Source: Bradyrhizobium sp. 141 (GTDB lineage: Bacteria; Pseudomonadota; Alphaproteobacteria; Rhizobiales; Xanthobacteraceae). From it: a stretch of DNA of 64,000 nt. The notes under the pieces are model-generated. The model saw only the letters and a program-made list of their open reading frames with translations, searched no databases and was not told the origin of the DNA. Both the position numbers and the translations under genes were made by a program. The DNA lies in contig NZ_JADPKR010000080.1 in assembly GCF_023074055.1 (NCBI RefSeq), positions 228,142-292,141 of the forward strand, in the 5' to 3' direction. Positions 55,386 to 64,000 of the stretch are shown here, piece by piece (position 1 is the stretch's first letter; each line of letters begins with the position of its first letter).

Positions 55386-57680
55386 CTACGCCGCGACCAC
55401 GCGCAGTGCGTCCGTCGCATTCGACGTCTGCACGGGCTTGCTCAGCATGGTCACCTCGCTGAAGCCGACCGCTCTCAGCTGCTCGCACATCAGCGTGCGC
55501 GCATCCGGTGCCATCGATGCATCAGGCACCACGACGGCGCGGGCATGCGCCGTCAGCAGCTCGGCCGGAAGGTCTGAGGCGCTGCCGGCGTCGATCAGCA
55601 CGTGATCATAGGCGCGCAACAGCGCGTCGATGGCGAGCGTCACCCGGGGCGATTGCAGCAGGCTACGGTCGAAGCAGGGACGGCCGGCCATAACGAGATG
55701 CAGCCGCGACAGCTTGTCCCGGGTGATGATTTGCGCGAACGACGCCTCGCCCTGCATCAGCTCGGCAAGGCCGGAAGCCGAAGCATCGACCGACACCGCG
55801 GCGATGGTCGGCGAGGACGCGGCGAGATCGACCACGACGACGCGCGCCTCCCGCGCCAGATGCCGGGCGAGCGTCAATGTCGACAGCGTGATGGCTTCGC
55901 CGGCCGCGGTGCCGAGCACCGTGATCTTCTTCGCCGCAGCGCCGGCGGCGCGCAGGCTGTCCGCGAGACGCTCGATCTCGGTGAATTCGGTGACGTCCAC
56001 ATCGCTCATCATCGCCGGCTGGAGCGGCGCGGGCTCTGCCAAAGCGGGGGCGATGCCGGGATCAATGACGGGATCGACGATCGGCTGGACCTGCGCCGCT
56101 CGGCGCACCGGCGCTTGTGCCGGGAGCACCGCCGCCACGGCGCGCGGCGCGGTCTGGCGCAGCAGCTCGCCGGTGACGACGACGCCGGACGAGAGCAGCA
56201 GTGTCGCGATCGTCGCGATCAGCACGATCGGCAGCTTCTTCGGATAGGCCGGCGTATTCGAGACGATGGCGCGCGAAATGATGCGCCCATCCGTCGGCGC
56301 CGTGTCGATGGTTTCGCGGGTGTTGGCCTCGCGGTACTTGGCGAGGTAGGTCTCGAGCAGATCGCGCTGCGCCTTGGCCTCACGCTCCAGCGCGCGAAGC
56401 TGGACGTCCTGACCGTTGGTCGAGGCGGCCTGCTTCTTGAGCTGCTCGAGGCTCACGGTCATGCCATCGACCCGCCCGCTGGCGATCCGGGCGTCGCTTT
56501 CGAGCGAGCGCGAGATCTTGGCCGCTTCGTCGCGAATCTGGTTGTCGAGATCGCCCAGCTGGGCCTTCAGCTCCTTGATCCGCGGGTGGTTGCCGAGCAG
56601 CGTGGATGATTGTTCGGCGAGCTGCGCACGCAACGTCACCCTCTGCTCCGACAGCCGCCGCATCAATTCGGAGTTCACGACTTCGGATGCCTCGATCGGC
56701 TTGCCGCTCTGGAGCATCTCGCGGATCAACCGCGCCTTGGACTCCGCGTCGGCCTTCATCGAGCGTGCATTGTTGAGCTGGGTGTTGACTTCACCCATCT
56801 GCTGGTTCGACAGCGTCGTGTTGTTGGTACCTATGAAGAGTGACGACTTGGAACGGAAGTCCTCGACTTTGGCCTCGGCGTCGGAGACCTTCTTGCGCAA
56901 ATTCTCGATCTCGCCCGCAAGCCACTGGCTGGCGTTCTTGGCCTGCTCCTGGCGCACGCCCTGCTGGAGCACGAGATAGCCGTCGGCGATCGAATTGGCG
57001 ACGCGGGCAGCAAGCTCCGGATCGGCGGACTGGAATTCGACCACGATCACGCGCGACTTGTCGACGGCGTAGGCCTGGAGGCGCTCGTAATAGGCATCGA
57101 GCACGCGTTCTTCCGGCGTCATCGAGAACGGATCGCGGCCGATACCAATCATCGCGGCCAGCGACTTCAAGGGCGAGATACCTTGCAACACCGGATCGAA
57201 TTCGGGGCGCTCGGCAAGCTTGTTCTTCTTGATGATCTCGCGCGCGAGATCACGCGACAGCACCAGTTGCACCTGGCTGGTGACGGCCTCGGCGTCGAGC
57301 GCCTGGCGCTCCTCGGTGCGATCGCTGCTCGGGCGCAGGAACACGTTCTCGCGGCCATCGATGAGGATGCGCGATTCGGACTTGTAGCGTGGCGTGACGA
57401 GATTGACGACGGCAACCGATGCGACGAGCGCCAGCACGGTCGGCACGATGATCCAGCCGCGCCTGCGCGCCAACGCCGCGCCGAGCGCATGCAGATCGAT
57501 GTCACCGGATTCGACTTGCGGCTGCTTGGTGAGGACGGGCGCAGGCCGTGACTCAACCTTGGTCTCGACCTCGGCTTCAACCTTCGCTTCAACCTTGGGC
57601 GCGGCTTCGGCTTTGGGCTTTGAAACGGCTCGCGCAATCACCGCCTGGTCCTTGCCGGCACGCCAAAACGCTAAACGCAT
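55386..57680 (-). CDS. GumC/Wzc-like exopolysaccharide chain-length protein with degenerate kinase domain
   Basis: A 764-residue polysaccharide co-polymerase. A basic N-terminal tail rich in Lys/Glu/Val repeats precedes the first membrane helix (about residue 80), a Wzz periplasmic domain with coiled coils, and the second helix (about 490). The C-terminal BY-kinase-like domain has lost its catalysis: Walker A is GTAAGEAITLS with no GK(S/T), the A' motif is VVVDLAASS without the Asp pattern, and there is no Tyr cluster at the end. It should control chain length or export without autophosphorylation. The start at 57680 has GGGAG six bases upstream. Confidence 0.9.
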   Translation of the reverse strand: MRLAFWRAGKDQAVIARAVSKPKAEAAPKVEAKVEAEVETKVESRPAPVLTKQPQVESGDIDLHALGAALARRRGWIIVPTVLALVASVAVVNLVTPRYKSESRILIDGRENVFLRPSSDRTEERQALDAEAVTSQVQLVLSRDLAREIIKKNKLAERPEFDPVLQGISPLKSLAAMIGIGRDPFSMTPEERVLDAYYERLQAYAVDKSRVIVVEFQSADPELAARVANSIADGYLVLQQGVRQEQAKNASQWLAGEIENLRKKVSDAEAKVEDFRSKSSLFIGTNNTTLSNQQMGEVNTQLNNARSMKADAESKARLIREMLQSGKPIEASEVVNSELMRRLSEQRVTLRAQLAEQSSTLLGNHPRIKELKAQLGDLDNQIRDEAAKISRSLESDARIASGRVDGMTVSLEQLKKQAASTNGQDVQLRALEREAKAQRDLLETYLAKYREANTRETIDTAPTDGRIISRAIVSNTPAYPKKLPIVLIATIATLLLSSGVVVTGELLRQTAPRAVAAVLPAQAPVRRAAQVQPIVDPVIDPGIAPALAEPAPLQPAMMSDVDVTEFTEIERLADSLRAAGAAAKKITVLGTAAGEAITLSTLTLARHLAREARVVVVDLAASSPTIAAVSVDASASGLAELMQGEASFAQIITRDKLSRLHLVMAGRPCFDRSLLQSPRVTLAIDALLRAYDHVLIDAGSASDLPAELLTAHARAVVVPDASMAPDARTLMCEQLRAVGFSEVTMLSKPVQTSNATDALRVVAA

Positions 57681-57841
57681 CGAACACTCCCGCAGGGGCA
57701 ACGCCACTAAGCTACCTCAACCGGGGCGATTACACTCCATTAAGGTTGCCGCTGGGTTAATCGCAGCATCCGGCGATCGTCGCGCACGCGCTCATCACCG
57801 TTTGTTAACCACGAGGGCCCTTAATCCGTCTCGATATTTTC

Positions 57842-59017
57842 ATGGAATTGTTCGGCATTCGCCGTCGAGCGCTGGTTTTGATCATGCCCCCCTCTCCCGA
57901 CCGGCCGCTTCGTATCCTGCACGCCGTGCGCGCTCCGGTCGGCGGTATCTTCCGCCACATCCTCGACGTCGCCAATGGCCAGGTCGACCGCGGCCATCAT
58001 GTGGGCATTCTCGCCGACAGCCTCACCGGCGGCGAGCGCGCCGACAAGGCACTTGCCGAACTCGCGCCGCGGCTGAAGCTCGGGGTGCACCGGCTGGCGA
58101 TCCGCCGTGAGCCCTCCCCGGACGACGTGCTGGTGTGGCTTCGCATGCGGCGCCTGATCGCCACGCTCAAGCCCGACGTCATGCATGGCCACGGCGCCAA
58201 GGCCGGCGCCTTCATCCGCATGCGGCGGCGCTCCGACGACACCATCCGCATCTACACGCCGCATGGCGGCTCGCTGCACTATCCCCTCAACACCTTCAAG
58301 GGCGAGTTCTACGCGCGGCTGGAGCGGACGCTGATGGATGCGACCGACCTGTTTCTGTTCGAGAGCGCCTTCGCCCGCGACACCTATCAACGCATCGTCG
58401 GCACGCCCAAGGGCGTGGTGCATTGCGTCTTCAACGGCGTCACGCCGGAGGAGTTCGAGCCTGTCGTGACCGCCGACGATGCCACCGACCTCGCCTATGT
58501 CGGCGAGTTCAGGCACATCAAGGGCGCGGATCTGCTGGTCGATGCCGTGGCGCGCCTGCACGAGGGCCGCAAGAAGGTCACGCTGACGCTCGGCGGCGAC
58601 GGCGAGGAAACGGCGGCGCTGAAGGCGCAGGTCGAGCGGCTCGGCCTCACCAGTGCCATCCGCTTCATCGGTCACGTCAAGGCGCGCTACGGTTTCTCCA
58701 AGGGGCGCCTGCTCGTCGTTCCCTCGCGCGGTGATTCCATGCCCTATGTCGTGATCGAGGCCGGCGCGGCCGGCATTCCCATGATCGCTTCCCGCATCGG
58801 CGGCATCCCCGAGATCTTCGGATCCGACAGTCCGGCGCTGTTCGCGCCGAGCAATTCCGAGGCCATGGCCGAGGCGATCGCCGCCGCGCTCGACCATCCC
58901 CAGGCAACGGCGCAGCGCGCGGTCTCGTTGCGCGAACGCATCTCGGCGCATTTCTCGCAAGCCGCGATGGTCGACGGCGTGATCGCCGGCTATCGCGACG
59001 CATTTGCCAATCATTAA
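57842..59017 (+). CDS. GT4-family glycosyltransferase
   Basis: A 391-residue GT-B glycosyltransferase (group 1). N-terminal RILHAVRAPVGGIFRHILDVANG and the acceptor-side HGHGAKAGAFIRMR lead to the donor domain with YVGEFRHIKGADLLVDAVARL, GGDGEETAALK and the E-x7-E-type block PYVVIEAGAAGIPMIAS..GGIPEI. It probably adds a sugar to a lipid-linked exopolysaccharide repeat in the cytoplasm. An extra N-terminal stretch of about 20 residues precedes the conserved start, so an internal start near 57884 is possible. It is divergent from the GumC-like gene and followed by the initiating transferase. Confidence 0.92.
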   Translation: MELFGIRRRALVLIMPPSPDRPLRILHAVRAPVGGIFRHILDVANGQVDRGHHVGILADSLTGGERADKALAELAPRLKLGVHRLAIRREPSPDDVLVWLRMRRLIATLKPDVMHGHGAKAGAFIRMRRRSDDTIRIYTPHGGSLHYPLNTFKGEFYARLERTLMDATDLFLFESAFARDTYQRIVGTPKGVVHCVFNGVTPEEFEPVVTADDATDLAYVGEFRHIKGADLLVDAVARLHEGRKKVTLTLGGDGEETAALKAQVERLGLTSAIRFIGHVKARYGFSKGRLLVVPSRGDSMPYVVIEAGAAGIPMIASRIGGIPEIFGSDSPALFAPSNSEAMAEAIAAALDHPQATAQRAVSLRERISAHFSQAAMVDGVIAGYRDAFANH

Positions 59018-59101
59018 CCATCCTTAAGCCCGCTTTAGAAAATCTTCCGATTTGTTCGATAATCGGAGGGCCAGGGGACGCTCGCCCGCGCGCGCAAGGC
59101 C

Positions 59102-60682
59102 GTGCCGCGGGCTTTGGAATGGACGTGGACGCCCGTGGAACCGCTCAACGCACGCTCGATGCTCGACGCCGCGACCAGCGCTGCGGCGAAGCCCGCTGAC
59201 CAACCCTTCGTGGAGCGCCGTCGCCGGCTCTCGCCCGCGGCGCTCGAGGTCGTCAACCAGAAGGTCGCCCGCGCCTATTCGCCGATCGTGATCGCCGGCT
59301 TTGCGCGCCTCGCCGACTTCGTGCTGCTGAGTCTCGTCGGGATCGCGCTCTATGCCGGCTACGTCGTGCCAAACTCCGGCTTCAGCTGGGTCTATCCTGC
59401 GGAGGTCATCGCCGTGGCGGTCGCCGCCGTGGTCTGCTTCCAGGCCTCCGACATCTATCAGGTGCAGCTGTTCCGCGGGCAGCTGCGGCAGATGTCACGG
59501 ATGATCTCGTCCTGGTCGTTCGTCTTCCTGCTGTTCATCGGCATCTCCTTCTTCGCCAAATACGGCAGCGAAATCTCGCGGCTGTGGCTTGCCGCCTTCT
59601 ACTTCCTCGGGCTCGCCGCGCTGATCGCCGAGCGTCTGGTGCTGCGCTCGCTGGTGCGCGGCTGGGCCCGCCAGGGCCGGCTCGACCGCCGCACCATCAT
59701 CGTCGGCTCCGACAGCAATGGCGAGCAGCTGGTCGAAGCGCTGAAGGCGCAGCAGGATTCCGACATCCACGTGCTCGGCGTGTTCGACGACCGCAACGAC
59801 AGCCGCGCGCTCGACACCTGCGCCGGCGCGCGCAAGCTCGGCAAGGTCGACGACATCGTCGAATTCGCCCGCCGCACCCGCGTCGATCTCGTGCTGTTCG
59901 CGCTGCCGATCTCGGCGGAGACGCGCATCCTGGAGATGCTGAAGAAGCTCTGGGTGCTGCCGGTCGACATCCGCCTCTCCGCGCACACCAACAAGCTGCG
60001 CTTCCGACCCCGCTCCTATTCCTATCTCGGCGAGGTGCCGACGCTCGACGTGTTCGAGGCGCCGATCACCGACTGGGACCTGGTGATGAAATGGCTGTTC
60101 GACCGCGTCGTCGGCAGTCTCGCCCTGCTCGCAGCCCTGCCGGTGATGGGACTGGTCGCGCTCGCGGTGAGGCTCGACAGCCCGGGCCCGGTGCTGTTCC
60201 GCCAGAAGCGCTTCGGCTTCAACAACGAGCGCATCGACGTCTACAAATTCCGCTCGATGTACCATCACCAGGCCGATCCCACGGCCTCGAAGGTCGTGAC
60301 CAAGAACGATCCGCGCGTCACCCGCGTCGGCCGCTTCATCCGCAAGACCAGCCTCGACGAACTGCCGCAGCTCTTCAACGTGGTCTTCTCCGGCAATCTC
60401 TCGCTGGTCGGTCCGCGTCCGCATGCGGTGCAAGGCAAGCTCCAGAGCCGGCTGTTCGACGAGGCCGTCGACGGCTATTTCGCCCGCCACCGCGTCAAGC
60501 CCGGCATCACCGGCTGGGCCCAGATCAATGGCTGGCGCGGCGAGATCGACAACGAAGAGAAGATCCAGAAGCGCGTCGAGTTCGACCTCTATTACATCGA
60601 GAACTGGTCGGTGCTATTCGACCTCTACATTCTCCTGAAGACGCCGATCTCGCTGCTGACCAAGAACGAGAACGCGTATTGA
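59102..60682 (+). CDS. Undecaprenyl-phosphate sugar-1-phosphate transferase (initiating)
   Basis: A 526-residue initiating transferase that loads glucose-1-phosphate (or galactose-1-phosphate) onto undecaprenyl phosphate. N-terminal four-helix membrane region (about 65-180), CoA-binding-like central domain (RTIIVGSDSNGEQLVEAL) and the C-terminal bacterial sugar transferase domain with RLDSPGPVLFRQKRFGFNNE, VYKFRSMY, DELPQLFNVVFSGNLSLVGPRP and VKPGITGWAQINGWRG. The start is GTG at 59102, or Met at 59159. It begins the polymer whose length is set by the GumC-like protein. Confidence 0.94.
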   Translation: MPRALEWTWTPVEPLNARSMLDAATSAAAKPADQPFVERRRRLSPAALEVVNQKVARAYSPIVIAGFARLADFVLLSLVGIALYAGYVVPNSGFSWVYPAEVIAVAVAAVVCFQASDIYQVQLFRGQLRQMSRMISSWSFVFLLFIGISFFAKYGSEISRLWLAAFYFLGLAALIAERLVLRSLVRGWARQGRLDRRTIIVGSDSNGEQLVEALKAQQDSDIHVLGVFDDRNDSRALDTCAGARKLGKVDDIVEFARRTRVDLVLFALPISAETRILEMLKKLWVLPVDIRLSAHTNKLRFRPRSYSYLGEVPTLDVFEAPITDWDLVMKWLFDRVVGSLALLAALPVMGLVALAVRLDSPGPVLFRQKRFGFNNERIDVYKFRSMYHHQADPTASKVVTKNDPRVTRVGRFIRKTSLDELPQLFNVVFSGNLSLVGPRPHAVQGKLQSRLFDEAVDGYFARHRVKPGITGWAQINGWRGEIDNEEKIQKRVEFDLYYIENWSVLFDLYILLKTPISLLTKNENAY

Positions 60683-60693
60683 GTTGAGTTTCT

Positions 60694-60725
60694 CTGTCAT
60701 GCCCCGCTTTCGCGGAGCATGACAG
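60694..60725. repeat. Short hairpin after the sugar-phosphate transferase
   Basis: CTGTCATGC / GCATGACAG with an inner CCGC/GCGG stem, 12 bases after the stop. Likely both a dispersed repeat and the local transcript end. Confidence 0.75.
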
Positions 60726-60767
60726 CGGTGTTTGTGACGACGAGTTGCGTGAGCGTATGAGCGTGTG

Positions 60768-62024
60768 ATGGCGTATGCGGCGACAGCCGATGACGTGAAA
60801 TTGGCCGCACCGGCTGCGCCCGGCGTGCTGGCGCTGCAGCGCGCGATGGTGTGGCTGGTCGGCGTCTCCGGCGCGGTCGTCTTCGTCGAGCCGAGCCCCT
60901 ACGAGATCGTGACGCTGCTCGCGGCCGTGACATTCTTCGCCACCGGCCTGCGCTTGCGGCTCGCGCTGATGCCGCTGGTCGCCCTGCTGGTCCTGCTCAA
61001 TGTCGGCTACACGATCAGCGCGATCCCGCTGTTCGACAAGTCCGAGGTGGTGAGCTGGATCGCGACCTCCTGGTACATGGCGGTGACCGTGGTGTTCTTC
61101 GCCATGGTCATGTCCGAGGATACGCTGGCCCGGCTCGACATGCTCCGCCGCGGCCTCGTGATCGGCGCGATGGTCGCCTCGGTGCTCGCGGTCGCGGGCT
61201 ACTTCCACCTGGTGCCCGGCGGAAACGACCTCCTCACGCTCTACGGCCGCGCGCGCGGCACGTTCAAGGACCCGAACGTGCTCGGCGCCTTCCTGATCCT
61301 GCCGGCGCTGTTCGCGCTTCAGAGCGTGGTTTCGGACAAGCTCAGCAAGGCGTTCCGCAACGTCTTCGCCTTCGGCATCATGTCGCTGGCGATCCTGCTC
61401 GCCTTCTCGCGTGCCGCCTGGGGGGGGCTGGTGCTGACCTCGGCCTTCATGCTGGCGCTGATGGTGCTGACCAGCCGCACCAATGCAAAGCGCTCGCGCA
61501 TCATCATCATGGCGATCCTCGCCGCGGTGCTGGGGCTGGCGCTGATCGCGGTGCTGCTGTCATTCGATTCCACCGCCGAGATGTTCAAGCAGCGCGCGAG
61601 CTTTGACCAGAGCTACGACGAAGGCCGTTTCGGCCGGTTCGGCCGCCACATCCTCGGGGCGGAGATGGCGCTCGACCTGCCGTTCGGCATCGGCCCGCTG
61701 CAATTCCACCGGTTCTTCCCCGAGGACACCCACAACTCCTACCTCAACGCCTTCATGTCCGGCGGCTGGCTGGCCGGCGTGTGCTATCCCGCGCTGGTCT
61801 TCACCACCGTCATCATGGGCTTCCGGCACGTCTTCGTCCGTGTGCCCTGGCAGCGCGCTTATCTCGCCGTGTTCGCCGCCTTCGTCGGCACCGTCGGCGA
61901 AAGTTTTGTGATCGACACCGACCACTGGCGGCACTTCTGGATGATGCTGGGCGTGATGTGGGGCATGATCGCGGCCGCACAGATCTACAAGATCAGGGCT
62001 GGCGAGGACGCGTCTTCAGCTTGA
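60768..62024 (+). CDS. O-antigen ligase/polymerase-family membrane protein (ExoQ-like)
   Basis: A 418-residue protein with about 11-12 membrane helices of the O-antigen ligase family: GTFKDPNVLGAFLILPALF, LLAFSRAAWGGLVLT, a large periplasmic loop with FGIGPLQFHRFFPEDTHNSYLNAF, and a final HFWMMLGVMWGMI helix. It would polymerise or attach exopolysaccharide repeats in the periplasm. A GTG directly precedes the ATG at 60768; either may be used. Its last 32 bases overlap the convergent MarR gene. Confidence 0.9.
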   Translation: MAYAATADDVKLAAPAAPGVLALQRAMVWLVGVSGAVVFVEPSPYEIVTLLAAVTFFATGLRLRLALMPLVALLVLLNVGYTISAIPLFDKSEVVSWIATSWYMAVTVVFFAMVMSEDTLARLDMLRRGLVIGAMVASVLAVAGYFHLVPGGNDLLTLYGRARGTFKDPNVLGAFLILPALFALQSVVSDKLSKAFRNVFAFGIMSLAILLAFSRAAWGGLVLTSAFMLALMVLTSRTNAKRSRIIIMAILAAVLGLALIAVLLSFDSTAEMFKQRASFDQSYDEGRFGRFGRHILGAEMALDLPFGIGPLQFHRFFPEDTHNSYLNAFMSGGWLAGVCYPALVFTTVIMGFRHVFVRVPWQRAYLAVFAAFVGTVGESFVIDTDHWRHFWMMLGVMWGMIAAAQIYKIRAGEDASSA

Positions 62025-62532
62025 GAGCGGGACGCTTCTCCGGCGGGGTGTCGAGCAGGCCCTTCAGCGCCTCCGTCGCCGCGAGCACGCCCTTGTAGCC
62101 CTCATGGGCGAAGCGCAGCAGCAGACGCAATTCCTCGTCGGAATAAGCGCCGAACACCTTTTCCATCGCCTGCTGCATCGGCACGTAGAATTGGCCGATC
62201 TTCATCGCCGCCTCCGGCACGACCGCGATGAAGACCTTGCGGCGGTCTTTCTCGTCGCGTTCACGGCGGACCAGGCCGGCCTTTTCGAGCCGGTCGACCA
62301 CGCCGGTGATGGCGCCCGTCGTGAGGCCCGTGACCTCGGCGAGGCGGCCGGCGGTAACGCGGCCTTCGAGGTACAGAATGTCCATGCATTCAAGGTCGGA
62401 ATTGGCAATTCCGGCAACGTTGGCAACGGTCTGGCCGTAAAGCACGCCCTGCGCGGACGACCGGCGCATCGCCTCCTCGAGCTCCTGCAACAGCGCCGTA
62501 CGCGCCTTCGTCCTTGACAAGACTGGCCTCAT
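61993..62532 (-). CDS. MarR-family transcriptional regulator
   Basis: A 179-residue winged-helix regulator: DILYLEGRVTAGRLAEVTGLTTGAITGVVDRLEKAGLVRRE is split as helix-turn-helix plus wing with RDEKDRRKVFIAV. MarR proteins respond to small phenolic or other ligands and usually repress a divergent enzyme gene; here that is the FAD monooxygenase. The operator palindromes lie just upstream. Its 3' end overlaps the polymerase gene by 32 bases, which is unusual. Confidence 0.93.
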   Translation of the reverse strand: MRPVLSRTKARTALLQELEEAMRRSSAQGVLYGQTVANVAGIANSDLECMDILYLEGRVTAGRLAEVTGLTTGAITGVVDRLEKAGLVRRERDEKDRRKVFIAVVPEAAMKIGQFYVPMQQAMEKVFGAYSDEELRLLLRFAHEGYKGVLAATEALKGLLDTPPEKRPALKLKTRPRQP

Positions 62533-62550
62533 CTCTTAGGCGATATATAT

Positions 62551-62573
62551 CTTAGTCACTAAGAGATTTAGTG
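62551..62573. promoter_or_regulatory. Probable MarR operator
   Basis: Two overlapping palindromes: CTTAGTCACTAAG (62551-62563, perfect with a central C) and CACTAA-GAGAT-TTAGTG (62557-62573). It lies between the divergent regulator (start 62532) and monooxygenase (start 62619), where a MarR dimer would block both promoters. Confidence 0.75.
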
Positions 62574-62618
62574 ACCGTAATTTCTCCCTACCACCACGGA
62601 AACGTCGGGAGCAAGCCC

Positions 62619-63815
62619 ATGTCCTATCGTCCCCGCAAGGCGCTGATCATCGGCGCCGGCATTGCCGGACCCGTGGCCGCGATCCTGCTGCGCCGCGCCG
62701 GCATCGAGTCCGCGATCTACGAGGCCTGGCCCTATTCGAAGGGCATCGGCGGCGGGCTTCAGATCGCTCCGAACGGCATGCATGTGATGGACGAGATCGG
62801 GCTGGCGAACGAGTTGATCAGCCGCGGCTCGGTCGCGGAGTCCTTCGACTTCTATTCGCAAGGCGGCGAGAAGCTCGGTTCGATCAACCGCGACATGGCA
62901 CGGCGCTTCGGCCAGCCGGCCGTCAACGTCTGCCGCGCGACGCTGAACGAACTCCTCATCGACAAGGCCTGGTGCGCCTGCGTCTCGCTTTATTTCGAGA
63001 AGCGCCTGATCAAGATCGAGGACCGCGGCGACCAGCCGATCATTGCCTATTTCGCCGACGGCACCACGGCCGAGGGCGACTTCCTGATCGGTGCCGACGG
63101 CGTTCACTCTGTGACGCGCCGCCAGGTCGTGCCGGACGGACCGCAACCGTTCAATACGGGCCTGATCGGCTTCGGCGGCTTCGTGCCGCACGCCGTGCTC
63201 GACGGCAGGCCCATCCGCCAGCACGTCGAGACCACGTTCGGCCAGAGCGGCTTTTTTGGCTACGGTTATTGCAGCCCGGATCCGAACGATGGCGTGATGT
63301 GGTGGAGCACGCAGCCCGCGCACGGCATGGACGCGGCGATGTTTCGCGCGCTCGATCCGGCGACGCTCAAGCAGCATCTGCGTGGCTTCCACCGCGGCTG
63401 GCACGATCCGATCCCCGCCATTATCGACGCCGCCGAGAACATCGTCGTCACCGACACGCTCGACGTCGCGACCTTGCCGGTCTGGTCACGCAAGCGCTCG
63501 CTGCTGATCGGTGATGCCGCGCATGCGACCAGCCCCCATGCCGGCCAGGGCGCCTCGCTCGCGCTGGAAGATGCGATGCGGCTTGCCCGTCTGATGCAGG
63601 AGCGCCAGGAGCTCGGCGCCACCTTCCAGGCCTTCGAGGCCGAGCGTCGCCCGCGCACCGAGAAGATCGTCGCGATGGCCCGCCGCAACGGCAACAGCAA
63701 GCGCGAATTCAGCGCCACCGGCGCGTGGATGCGCAATCAGATGCTGAAATGGCTGCTGCCGCTCGGCGCCAGGGGCATGAACTTCATGTACGCGTATGAC
63801 GCGCGGGCGGTGTAA
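62619..63815 (+). CDS. FAD-dependent aromatic-type monooxygenase
   Basis: A 398-residue class A flavoprotein hydroxylase. The dinucleotide-binding motif GAGIAGPVAAILLRRAG is near the start, DG motif FLIGADGVHSVTR is in the middle, and GDAAHATSPHAGQGASLALEDAM binds the FAD ribityl/phosphate. These define the salicylate/p-hydroxybenzoate hydroxylase-like family; the substrate is unknown. The start at 62619 has GGGAG eight bases upstream; the GTG at 62571 lies in the MarR operator. It is probably repressed by the divergent MarR protein. Confidence 0.93.
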   Translation: MSYRPRKALIIGAGIAGPVAAILLRRAGIESAIYEAWPYSKGIGGGLQIAPNGMHVMDEIGLANELISRGSVAESFDFYSQGGEKLGSINRDMARRFGQPAVNVCRATLNELLIDKAWCACVSLYFEKRLIKIEDRGDQPIIAYFADGTTAEGDFLIGADGVHSVTRRQVVPDGPQPFNTGLIGFGGFVPHAVLDGRPIRQHVETTFGQSGFFGYGYCSPDPNDGVMWWSTQPAHGMDAAMFRALDPATLKQHLRGFHRGWHDPIPAIIDAAENIVVTDTLDVATLPVWSRKRSLLIGDAAHATSPHAGQGASLALEDAMRLARLMQERQELGATFQAFEAERRPRTEKIVAMARRNGNSKREFSATGAWMRNQMLKWLLPLGARGMNFMYAYDARAV

Positions 63816-63828
63816 CAGAGATGGTGCC

Positions 63829-63914
63829 GTAGGGTGGGCAAAGGCGCAACGCGCCGTGCCCACGATCTCGTCGAAATCGGCACATTCGTGGGCACGCTTC
63901 GCTTTGCCCACCCT
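63829..63914. repeat. Palindromic element with GTAGGGTGGGCA arms
   Basis: GTAGGGTGGGCAAAG and CTTTGCCCACCCT ends with inner GTGCCCACGA / CGTGGGCAC stems. Its outer end matches the pattern of the elements at 28778 and 33947. Confidence 0.85.
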
Positions 63915-63957
63915 TGTATTAGGGCGATCGATTATATTGAGCCGTTCCGTGAGGAAT

Positions 63958-63989
63958 GGCCCAGCCCGGGTGGCCGCCCGAGCTGGGTC
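63958..63989. terminator. Hairpin at window end
   Basis: CCCAGC...GCTGGG closing CGGG/CCCG. It probably ends the monooxygenase or a gene beyond the window; T-tract not visible. Confidence 0.35.
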
Positions 63990-64000
63990 GCCGTTCGATC

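Overview
The window looks like chromosomal DNA from a Bradyrhizobium-type alphaproteobacterium. Evidence is the high GC content, the glnB-glnA pair with an RpoN-type promoter, the tig-clpP-clpX-lon block, many small-operon start/stop overlaps (ATGA, GTGA), and several families of dispersed palindromic intergenic elements. Nothing suggests a plasmid or an intact phage.

1-11.9 kb is a heavy-metal efflux block. It holds the end of a CusBA-type Cu(I)/Ag(I) RND system, a short CDF transporter, a complete CzcCBA-type divalent-metal RND system with a small His-containing leader protein, and a second CDF transporter with a His-rich tail. 12-16.3 kb holds a methyltransferase, a small secreted protein, a secreted caspase-fold protein behind a CRP-like palindrome, tRNA-Val and a GFA-fold protein. 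16.3-23.5 kb is the protein quality-control block (lon, clpX, clpP, tig), closed by tRNA-Leu. 23.6-28.8 kb holds a Tat-exported cupredoxin-fold protein without most copper ligands, the NAD(P)HX repair enzyme and the nitrogen-signalling pair glnB-glnA.

28.8-36.8 kb holds an exported asparaginase, an NfeD/slipin membrane protease pair, a tautomerase with a divergent GlxA-type regulator, a truncated signal-peptide gene running into an inverted-repeat element, and a two-gene TRAP permease without a binding protein. 36.8-41.2 kb is the most accessory-looking part. It has a tightly overlapping operon of an ECF sigma factor between two small CPxC membrane proteins plus a membrane methyltransferase, then decayed IS481- and IS5-type transposases and about 760 bp of non-coding DNA with a long stem.

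41.2-52.9 kb is mostly housekeeping: a class I amidotransferase hydrolase, AI-2E-family permease, diguanylate cyclase, rplM-rpsI, acyl-CoA enzymes, a CoA-binding protein, metY and heme A synthase. 52.8-62.0 kb is an exopolysaccharide cluster: NodB-fold protein, CelD-type acetyltransferase, GumC/Wzc-like chain-length protein, GT4 glycosyltransferase, initiating sugar-phosphate transferase and O-antigen-ligase-type polymerase. Two of these (NodB fold and kinase domain) have lost their catalytic residues. The window ends with a divergent MarR regulator and FAD monooxygenase sharing a clear operator.

All calls come from reading the sequence and from family knowledge; no database search was run. 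Start sites were often moved from the longest reading frame to an internal start supported by a ribosome-binding site, signal peptide or known family N-terminus.
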